A stretch of DNA of 64,000 nt from UBA1952 sp965246905 (GTDB lineage: Bacteria > Bacteroidota > Bacteroidia > Chitinophagales > Chitinophagaceae). A program made the position numbers and the translations under genes. The notes below the pieces were generated by a model. The model was not told where the DNA came from. It did no database searches and was given only the letters and a program-made list of their open reading frames with translations. The stretch spans positions 1 through 64,000 of the forward strand of contig CBDFFZ010000015.1 of NCBI GenBank assembly GCA_965246905.1. Direction: 5' to 3'. Within the stretch, counting starts at the first letter, position 1. Each line of letters opens with the position of its first letter. This document shows positions 38,701-45,100 of this stretch, piece by piece.

Positions 38701-40237
38701 GATCTCTTCCCTCGCTTCTTGCAATTTCTGTAGTACCGTTTGTTACGATGATATTGTATGGCGCTGAGCCGGTGGTGACCCGCAACTGCACCTGGCTGCC
38801 ATTTTCCTTGATTGCCAGCACGTGCGCGGTATCATTGCCGGTAATGACCGGGCCGGGCAACGCCTGCAATGGGTCAGTAGCGGCAGGGCGGTCGGCGGCG
38901 GTGCCTGAGGGTGGATCTGTAACAGATGGCGCTGCATTAACGTGTACTTTATAGTAAGAGGTATGCCTGCGCTGGCTCAGCCCCGTCTGGGCATCCACTA
39001 CATGAATAAAAATATTATGGTCGCCGGTATCGGGGAAGGTAAGCTGGCGCGTGGCATTATCCCAATGGTTTGCCCCGCCTTCACTTGTTTCAACATGGTA
39101 AGGCGGCGTGCCGCCCCTTATCTCCAACTGCATTACAGCTCCCTGACGTACGGTTACATTTCCCTGCGGATTACCGGAAGGAGCCGTAGCAATGGTATCG
39201 TCGAATATAAAGCCGTCGCTCTGAACTCCTATCGGCGATTGCCCGTTGTAAAATTTTGGAATGACCGTAAAGCCGCCAAGGCTAAGGATCGGATATACAT
39301 CCAGCGCGGCCTCAAAGCTTACTACTCCATCAAACCCGATGAGGGCCTCATTTATCCTCAGGTTAAAACCCACGCCCTGCTCATTGGAGTAGTAGAACAG
39401 TAGTTGCTTTGCGTAAACTCCTTTCCAGCCTTCATCTACTCCAAAATGCTCCAGGAGCTCTGGCGGGGTAGCATCTTCGCTAAAGTCCACAATAAGCTTA
39501 TCTACGCTAAAGGCTACGTGCTCGCTTTCATGTATGGCAATCGGGTGGCTCATTCTTACCAGCTCTCCCATCTCCACATCCGCCGGGGCGTCGAAGCCGG
39601 CGATACCCCAGCCTTCAATAGCGAACTGCGGGTTCAGGTCATCGGCATTATCGCCCTGGGAATAGCTGAGCAAAACTTTGGGCAGTTTGATCTGTATACG
39701 TTCCGTGGCGTGGTCGCTGTCGATTCGCGCTCGGTTATCGGCGCTGGCGATTCGGCCCGGTTTCCATTCGTCACCCAGCGTAAAATTCAAAGCGTCGAGC
39801 AGAAGCTCGAGCCGGTAGGTGCTGCCGGGGTAATCGGTAACAGGTACCGGTGCGATATCCATATCCGCATCCGGCGCAGGTTTGAGGGCATTCAGAAAAG
39901 AGCTTACCTGCGGCAGCTTGTCAGTAGCGGGTAGATGATTGGCCGCGCGATCTATAAATTCCGCGCCATTTCTTGGTATTAATAGCCGGAACTGAATATT
40001 GCGCCGGTTCCAGGTAAAGGTCGCCCCGCCTGGCTCTTCATGGAGCACTTCATTGCCGCTGCCATTGCCTTCGAAGCTTGCAATACCTGTGTAGAGTATA
40101 TTTTCATTATCGTAGGTAGTATGTAGCTCATCCACACCCAGGACTGCGAGGTACCGCTGAATATAATCCGGAAACTGTATGCCTGCCACATACTGCGGTG
40201 CCAGGAGATCGAACAGGCCAATACGGGCTACAGACAT
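32780..40237 (-). CDS. Giant 2485-residue protein with Ig-like, OmpA-like and DUF6603-like regions
   Basis: One intact frame of 2485 residues from ATG 40237, with no signal peptide. Rough layout: unknown region 1-360; two Ig/PKD-like segments near 366-425 and 469-540 (AVMQLEIRGGTPPYHVE, SQVQLRVTTGSAPYNIIV); an OmpA-like domain at about 585-660 (ATHASNENEGNANYDQLLSERR...GTNRVAIVTF); a Pro-rich linker at 674-709; a long Gly-rich beta region at about 715-1470 (TGLGIYGFMGLFAMHYKR, DGGILMNFQGMLVLELPGPR) that recalls DUF6603 proteins; and a mostly beta C-terminal half of about 900 residues that I do not recognise. It is the first gene of a four-gene cluster. The DUF6603 likeness is from memory and needs a profile search. 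Confidence 0.75.
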   Translation of the reverse strand: MSVARIGLFDLLAPQYVAGIQFPDYIQRYLAVLGVDELHTTYDNENILYTGIASFEGNGSGNEVLHEEPGGATFTWNRRNIQFRLLIPRNGAEFIDRAANHLPATDKLPQVSSFLNALKPAPDADMDIAPVPVTDYPGSTYRLELLLDALNFTLGDEWKPGRIASADNRARIDSDHATERIQIKLPKVLLSYSQGDNADDLNPQFAIEGWGIAGFDAPADVEMGELVRMSHPIAIHESEHVAFSVDKLIVDFSEDATPPELLEHFGVDEGWKGVYAKQLLFYYSNEQGVGFNLRINEALIGFDGVVSFEAALDVYPILSLGGFTVIPKFYNGQSPIGVQSDGFIFDDTIATAPSGNPQGNVTVRQGAVMQLEIRGGTPPYHVETSEGGANHWDNATRQLTFPDTGDHNIFIHVVDAQTGLSQRRHTSYYKVHVNAAPSVTDPPSGTAADRPAATDPLQALPGPVITGNDTAHVLAIKENGSQVQLRVTTGSAPYNIIVTNGTTEIARSEGRDLQVEVPNGSNYNVTVDFPAVPAGGSFPSRILQFPFGHPTPEEVDSYSSPGTSVPGFNSSRDTFLRNLPNAGQVTSLNIATHASNENEGNANYDQLLSERRLTVATALLSATYSGIPVTTGATGHSTPLPDATNPRSGTNRVAIVTFTSTPGVPQHSITATLSRPAAPPPPQPQGHQPPAVVGTPPPAPPFPNNMPPVVKQLGIRVKVERNKLSLLELYGKIDFETELEKNIRTGITDAAAAPENGGTLNLQHGNAHDGELDFKLTYEYDKATSETTLNFLLHSDERDTDGLLHMDNNANRDDRFKNIFGALLLFAPIINQAATSAGNNSHDAGAWVELGLSIGVPVAIGGLNVFRTRKIILYGGEARSKFVVPKAGEPLRSLDIGLVFDYEVQFDIIIEALGIGRNRLPGATLPLPPPLKARYKAIGFNIHYADLPASGTTPAYKGVSYRPVFDSSKGYDLDLSDPSLFSLPDPLGALFNIVGARLARFNPVTLEVDFAIKVDLGVITVDRFKLKIPLDPVGPPQIIPSGVRVNIPGVLVGNGFVEVIDADIPDENGNTIHAKGVEGALDLTLVALKVRVSANIGLGTLHDSTTGRDAVSVFVGLRVEFPTPIILFQTGLGIYGFMGLFAMHYKRLESSPDPTSAVGPALGWLVKAEGDPTKLKNSAGDRMWQMAMDKWSFGIGVILGTIDGGILMNFQGMLVLELPGPRILIMVKMKLVSLLPSQPANPASVLTTGIIGIIDLDFNRKTLTLGVLVSFEIKSILSVALPIELFFDLQSPSNWHLYVGTISNPASAMVLGIVRGSAYLMIQGNDLTYPSISRVPQIMQGKTLRGIAVAAGLECSLVLGDESIGIYLKLSAGAHLGVSFSPFLVIGTMYFSGRLRLVVASIGASGHFDIIVSQIPGSHPVDYKVYMKGEVCGSIDLFFFDISACVGITIGDKVFDFDAPPLVRGMYLQSFSQALTGGQGSSRPIDASLGNAIPLGNSTAIADPSKLPVVPIDTVPVLQFNTSPLLDAGFAAASFVASPGNISGTNGVQSLGEGNSIEYKLQSITLTEQNGTAYASPDGIPPSVWRVDRPNGASLSDTSIDLATFSRVPTATEHALERSTDLQKNITIRWENACKRPAPPAPVLFTFCGQPIGTSAGGWLLNGIAKPDPDGTIRATPVNTIMKVYQPRQDAATSTAGMVLNELGVDYTVPARIVGLILPDMPLPSQAQRKCFKLTREKVSYQPNPLIIEKDLRIYSAAEKRSVYSKAKGFTEFGEFRPFESPYRTHFRSIRKTIGLSIREYMRIDVIGDPVQAIILNFTSFKLKARLIAYAYDEHGALVDQQTFIHKEEDRNNPLFDLTLSAASIKYVLIYNRDFTGQFVEICYERGGRNDKNNLAKYARCFRSLQLPYQGRWKKDDKDRQQLLDGLKEYIAKRKYYSEVIFETGPCEAITFYGAVSIKSAALIIIEELDAMNNVLHSATLDSLPPKFITNPLTDLPADWLDAALPWRENVVPVVLYLHSHYFNGYERITFEVKPRSEQCTRIRISTFSAQEHRPVMFISAVETLQLSEIVQHDTMTGVLETEQNTIDGYLGNNIMVPLLKPGTVYIMHVNYEVKKIRENAVIGTTTGVQNFAFKTDTAPPKELKSYVLGATPEMDERFHFYEDAIKVVFNDASFLQMLAAYGKTLKGVIRGADGIPVGNSPDLVHSLEPVAASVLSAYRDTILSLIAGGLLPCHGEINLPDHAAYTTPFQLKPLMSYTFDIEFNEPDAIAAGQAAIPFYRRAFTTSRFADLNDFVQEIQTGKIYNKALKTAITGMPAASAPASVHIITDVEFENAVTGAGIAQKDDLSHTACTLLWNNSAGDFVPYGLLIESAEPVWRMRTEPGPVPVKNQQDEITDPAFVVIQNKLTEAMILRQKAGQNVVSHFVRSSGGTRTLVFFRAMTWPATGRQLTIELVQTPSTLYDLAEKAAIIYDLKLTGKAPWEE

Positions 40238-40704
40238 AGCAGGACGTTTATAAGGTTACATAATGCTGATAAGGAATAACAAAATAAGCATCTTGTTCAA
40301 TAAATTAAAGTTTTAAGAAAAGTTTTATGCAAATAATTCATTTATAAAATTTTAGGCAAGTCGTGTGTTGCAGTACAGCATCAAAGTTGTTTCGAATGTA
40401 TCATTTGGGGGTCTGAATAATTACAGATATATAGACTATGCTGTGTGTTGTAAAAAATGCAATAGGGGCATACCTAAATGTAACAGGTCAACTATTTCAA
40501 ACTGAATGCCGCTTGCCTTAATGTTGTAGCTTTCCTTCAGCAAGTTTTACATGAATGGTTGACAGCGTTGACTAAAAAATGACAGGAAATCTGAAAAAAA
40601 TTCACTTAAGTATATTTGGCACGCAAATTGAATTCTAGTAATTAGAAGGTTGGCCAACCGACTTTAAAACAACAAATAATTATTCACGCTTAAAAAGGTT
40701 AATC
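40238..40704. other. 467-nt AT-rich intergenic region between the divergent giant and hsp20 genes
   Basis: No gene is visible. It must hold the promoters of the giant-protein cluster (minus) and of the hsp20 gene (plus). A candidate -7 box for hsp20, TATATTTG, is at 40611-40618. I see no inverted repeat of the CIRCE type. Confidence 0.5.
40611..40618 (+). promoter_or_regulatory. Possible -7 element for the hsp20 gene
   Basis: TATATTTG fits TAnnTTTG exactly and lies 87 nt before the ATG. No TTG box is found 19-21 nt upstream, so a heat-shock sigma factor or a coincidence are both possible. Confidence 0.35.
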
Positions 40705-41154
40705 ATGTCATTCATCAAAAGAAACGGGCAATCTATCCCAACCATTCCAGCGCTGTTCGACGATTTTTTTAGCCGCGAACTTTTTAATTGGGGAAACAAT
40801 AATCATTCGGCTACAAGCACGACCGTTCCATCTGTCAATATCCGGGAAACAGCCGACAACTATGAGGTAGAGCTGGCAGTCCCAGGTATGGACAAGAATG
40901 ATTTTACGGTTACGCTGGACGGCAACTTACTCACCATTTCTTCTGTAAAGGAAAAGAATGAAGAAAAAAATGATGGTAATTACGTACGCCGTGAATTCAG
41001 CTATCAGTCTTTCCAGCGTAGTTTTGAATTACCAAAGCATGTGGTGGATGAGCAAAATATAAATGCCCGCTATGAGCATGGGTTGCTTCACCTGACTATC
41101 CCTAAAAAGGAAGAGGCAAAACAGAAAGCGCCCAGAACAATAGAAATAGCATAA
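40705..41154 (+). CDS. Hsp20/alpha-crystallin small heat-shock protein
   Basis: A 149-residue ATP-independent holdase that binds unfolding proteins in the cytoplasm. The alpha-crystallin domain covers about 43-140: VNIRETADNYEVELAVPGMDK, FTVTLDGNLLTISS, REFSYQSFQRSFELPKHV, and the family signature ARYEHGLLHLTIPKKE. The N-terminus (FDDFFSRELFN) and the short C-terminal tail with an IxI-like RTIEIA are normal for the group. A terminator follows at 41226-41265. It is divergent from the giant cluster across 467 nt. Confidence 0.93.
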   Translation: MSFIKRNGQSIPTIPALFDDFFSRELFNWGNNNHSATSTTVPSVNIRETADNYEVELAVPGMDKNDFTVTLDGNLLTISSVKEKNEEKNDGNYVRREFSYQSFQRSFELPKHVVDEQNINARYEHGLLHLTIPKKEEAKQKAPRTIEIA

Positions 41155-41225
41155 CGGGCATCGTCAAAATCAGGATAGATCATTTATCCTATCGAGTATG
41201 TCATCATCTTACTCGATGCGAATTT

Positions 41226-41265
41226 AAAAGCGGCTGTCTCGGTAAGGGGCTGCCGCTTTTTATTT
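41226..41265 (+). terminator. Rho-independent terminator after the hsp20 gene
   Basis: Stem AAAAGCGGC (41226-41234) with GCCGCTTTT (41252-41260), 17-nt loop, then TATTTAT. It closes the hsp20 transcript before the next small gene. Confidence 0.75.
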
Positions 41266-41285
41266 ATAAAATAAACCGAATCAAA

Positions 41286-41579
41286 ATGAATGCGATAATT
41301 GATCAGTTCAGGATCGTCATAAATATGCGCGTTGCCGAAGGGTTTATAGAAACAGGAAACTTTTTTATAGGCAGCGACAAAGATATTGCAATTAAACTCT
41401 TTTCAGAGCTGGAAGGTAGCAGGGAAGTTTCAACAACCTCTTTGTTACGTCTTGACCTTATAAAGCGTGCTGAAGGAATAGATACATTGTGGCATTCGAT
41501 AGAATGCTCGTTAAGCGAAATGGGGGAGAATATAAAACTGATTACCAAAGAAACATTCCGGCTCTTAAACCTGGAATAG
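41286..41579 (+). CDS. Small conserved hypothetical protein, 97 residues
   Basis: A 97-residue soluble protein starting at ATG 41286 after an A-rich leader. It has no signal peptide. The pattern FFIGSDKDIAIKLFSELEGS, a strand with LLRLDLIKRAEG, and the ending CSLSEMGENIKLITKETFRLLNLE is familiar from short Bacteroidota proteins of this size, but I know no function for them. It lies just after the hsp20 terminator on the same strand. Confidence 0.65.
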   Translation: MNAIIDQFRIVINMRVAEGFIETGNFFIGSDKDIAIKLFSELEGSREVSTTSLLRLDLIKRAEGIDTLWHSIECSLSEMGENIKLITKETFRLLNLE

Positions 41580-41602
41580 GAACGCCAAAGCAGGCAGCAA
41601 CT

Positions 41603-41833
41603 ATGAACAGCGTGTTATTTTCTGTCTATATGATGTGCCTGGTTGCATGGCTGATTGATTTTCTTATTAAAGAAACTCAATCATTCATGGGCAATGACAT
41701 GGATCTAAACGATGTGTTACTGTGCTCCAACGAGGGGCTGTGCATTATTCCAGGTATATTTGAGCACACTCTGAGCGAACAACATCATCAGTACGGCTTC
41801 TTTTTCTTCTCCGGCAAGGTGCCAGGCCACTAG
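41603..41833 (+). CDS. Doubtful small open frame, 76 codons
   Basis: An ATG at 41603 opens 76 codons. The product would start MNSVLFSVYMMCLVAWLIDF, a possible membrane segment, followed by an unremarkable polar part. It lies 23 nt after the preceding gene on the same strand. No family is recognised, and it may be chance; given only because the region is otherwise empty. Confidence 0.25.
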   Translation: MNSVLFSVYMMCLVAWLIDFLIKETQSFMGNDMDLNDVLLCSNEGLCIIPGIFEHTLSEQHHQYGFFFFSGKVPGH

Positions 41834-41875
41834 CCGTAGACTCAACCACTTCAAAATCTGAGATGGTTGGAGATC

Positions 41876-41902
41876 GAACTACCTCAAAATTTGAGGTAGT
41901 TC
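41876..41902. repeat. Perfect 13-bp inverted repeat
   Basis: Arms GAACTACCTCAAA (41876-41888) and TTTGAGGTAGTTC (41890-41902) flank a single A. Just before it, at about 41843-41870, a related but imperfect inverted repeat (CAACCACTTCAAAATC then GAGATGGTTG) has the same core TCAAAATnTGAG. Confidence 0.7.
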
Positions 41903-42120
41903 CTGAGGTAGATGTTGAGGGGGATCCTGCTGACTATAGTTACAGGACGATCATCAACACCACTGCCTCATAAAACGGTGGTTTTTTGAGACGCTTCATC
42001 GCACTATACTCCGTGACATTTATCACCATGCAAGGCTACTGCGCTCTATGTGGCATCCAACTCAGGTCTGGGCACATAGAGGCTCAAGACCTCATACCTA
42101 CATCGCCCATTGGCCAGCAT

Positions 42121-42148
42121 AAAAACGCCCGGACTACAAAGTCCGGGC
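42121..42148 (-). terminator. Terminator of the 1833-aa T9SS gene
   Basis: On the minus strand GCCCGGACT (42148-42140) pairs with AGTCCGGGC (42135-42127) across a 4-nt loop and is followed by GTTTTT. It starts 29 nt after the stop codon of the gene that ends at 42177. Confidence 0.8.
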
Positions 42149-42176
42149 ATTCTTGTGTAGATACACGAACGGTGAT

Positions 42177-45100
42177 TTAGCGCGCGATAGTCACCTTCGT
42201 CACTTTCTTCACGCCGTTGCCTTCGTACACCGTGAGGTATATGCCGGATGCCAGCGCCTGCGTGTTGAACTGGGCTATACCGGCATTCAGCGTGCCAGTT
42301 ATCAGTACCCGCCCACTCAGGTCGCAAAGCGCAACGCGACCGCCCGCAGCTGCGCCATCCACACGCACCGTCAAGATGTCCTTCGCGGGGTTGGGATAGG
42401 TGGTTACTACCACTTCACCATTGCTACCCATAAAGGCCTGCACGGTCTTGCTGTAAGCAAACGAGCCATCCTGATCGACCATCTTCAGGCGGTAATAAGT
42501 CAGGCCTTTATTAGGCTGGTTGTCGTAGGTGATGTAGCCGCCGATGCCCGTAGTTGCCACTTCTTCCATTTGGATGAAGGTCTTGGCGTCCGTGGAGCGC
42601 TCTACAAAATAGGCGGCCAGGTTGCGCTCATTGGCCGTGGTCCATTTCACCTGGTTGCGGCTGCCGGCGTTGCTGGCGGTAATGCCCATCAGTTCCACCG
42701 GCAGCGGAGCACCACCGCCTGCCGATGCCACTACGAAGGGCGAGAAGGAGGTAATGCCCGTGCGCACGGCCGAGTAAGGGCTGGCGCCGGGATAGCCCAC
42801 CGCAGGCGGGGCCAGCAGGGCACTGGGGTATGAGTTATCGTAGCTGCTACCGGTGTAGTGAGCGATGTAGGCATGGGTGTAGTCAAAGCTGCTGGTGTTT
42901 TCCTGGCCGGCATTCCACTGGAGCTGCATGGTTACGACGGAGCCGCCGGTGGTGGCTTCGCTCACATCCCAGGTGCGGTTGACGGCATAAGTAGCGGCCG
43001 GGTTCACCGGCGAGCCGGTAGCGCCTTCGCTCAGCACCTGATTGCGCACGCCTACGGCAAACTGGTCGCTGGTGCCGGAGTTGGTGAGAGTAGCCGGGTT
43101 GTAGGTCGTGTTGCCTACGGGGAAGGCAACCGGGGTGGAGCCTACCGTGCGGGCCAGGCGGCCACCGGGCTGGGAGGTGCGCACGTACTGCGTGGCGCTC
43201 GCACCAGTAATGGTAGCGCCGCTGCCCAGTGTCAGCTGGTTGCTGCCTACATCCAGCATACCGCTGCCAAAGCTGAGCTGGTTGTTGACGGTTACCGGGC
43301 CGGAGAGCGTCTTGGTAGCGCCGCCGCTGATGGTCAGGGTGCCGGCAGTGAAGCCGGGCATGATGGTCTGGGCGGCTGTTCCGGCAAAGTTTACCGTGCC
43401 GGAGCCTGCGCTGAGGGCGCCGGTGCCCGCATTGCTTAGGCTGCCATAGAGGGCCAGGTTGCCGCCAGAAGCTACGGTGAGCAGTGAGCCGTTTTCGAGG
43501 GTAATGTCCTTGGCCGATCCGGCTGCGCTGAGGGTAGGCATGAAGGGCACGCTGCCCGATGCGGGGATGTTGATGTCGGTAGTAGCGGTGGGCACGACGC
43601 CGCCGCACCAGTTAGCGCCGGTGTTCCAGTCGTTGGAGGTCGCGCCAAGCCACTGGCCGGCAGGCCCTGCGGTCACCGCAATGGCGTTAGACGCAGCAGA
43701 GGAAGCAGCGCAGCTAACATTCTTCGCCGTGTAGGTGCCGGCAGCCGATGCGGCATAGGTAGCCGCCGTAGCGCCGCCGATATTGTTGCCATTGAGGAGC
43801 CACTGATAGCCGGGGCCGGGCACGGGCGTCACCTCCGTTTTGAAGCTCAGGCTATAGCCTGGAAAGCCCCAGAAGTCCGAATAGTAGGTTCCATAGCCGC
43901 TGTAGCTGCCCACCAGGTTGGTAGTGCCGCCGGTGATGGCAAAGGTGTAGGTAGCGCCCGGTGTCAGCGACAAGGCCGCAGCAGCGGGAATGGGAATATT
44001 GAACCACCCGGGGTTTCCGAGCCCGAAGGTGGTGCTGTAAAGCAGGGTGCCGGTCATGCCGCTGCCGCTGTAGATGCTAAGGGTGCGCGTGCCGCCCTGG
44101 ACGCCGAGCATCACGACCTGGATGCCGGTGGTGTATCCGGCCAGATTAGGCACAAACGTCTGGTATTGCGTAGTGCCGGTAGCGGCTACGGTGGTGGCCG
44201 TATACGAAAGGTCGGTGGCCGGTGCAGTGGATACCGACAACGTCACAGCGCTGCCCGCGCAGGTGGCGGTAGGGCCGCCCGCGCTGATCACGGGCGCACC
44301 CGGTATGCTGGAGTTTACCCACACCGCTACCGTGCCTGCCGCGCTTGCGCAGCCGTTGACGGTCACGGTGGCGTTGTAGTTGCCGGTCATGGCAGTTGTA
44401 GCGCCGCTGATGTTTGGGTTTTGCACGGAGGAGGTAAAGCCGCCCGGCCCCGTCCAGCTATAGGTAGCGCCGGATACCGCAGCCGTAGTCAGGTTGATCG
44501 CATTGCCAGAGCATACCGGCGTATTGCTGCCGGGGACCGGAGTGGCGGGTATGCTGTTCACCGCAATGGAGTTGGAAGCGGCAGAGACCGTGCCGCAGGC
44601 CGAAACATTCTTTGCGGTGTAGATGCCGGTGCCCGATGTGACATAGGTGCCCGCCGTAGCGCCGCCAATGACAGCGCCATTGAGCTGCCACTGATAGCCG
44701 GGGCCGGTCATGGGCGTCACCTGTGTGATGAAGTTCAACCGCCAGGTTGCGAAGCCGTAGTCGGTGGAATAGTAGGTGCCATAGCCACTGTTGTTGGCCG
44801 TCAGGTAGGTAGTGCCGCCGGTGATTGCAAAGGTGTAGGTAGCGCCCGGTATCAGATTCAAAGCCATGGCATAGGGAATGGGAATGTTGAGCCACCCGGC
44901 GGCGCCGAGCGAAAAGGCAGCGCTGTGCAGCAGGGTTCCGCCGGTGCCGGTGCCGCTGTAGATGCTCAGGATGCGGGTGCCGCTCTGGGAGCTGTTGAGG
45001 AAGATCTGGAGGCCAGTGGTGTAGCCGGCGAGGGTGGGCACAAACGTCTGATACTGCGTAGTGCCGGACGTGGCGATGCTGTTGACGGTGAGCGAAAGGT

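Larger units (their letters stand above)
41834..42176. other. 343-nt intergenic region rich in palindromes
   Basis: No gene is visible. It holds two related inverted repeats (about 41842-41902), a third inverted repeat (CTCTATGTG at 42044-42052 with CACATAGAG at 42073-42081) and the terminator of the 1833-aa gene at 42121-42148. Confidence 0.6.

Noticed and set aside
40238..40704. Phage or injection-system genes near the giant cluster
   Set aside because: No sheath, tube, or baseplate gene is visible on either side in this window.
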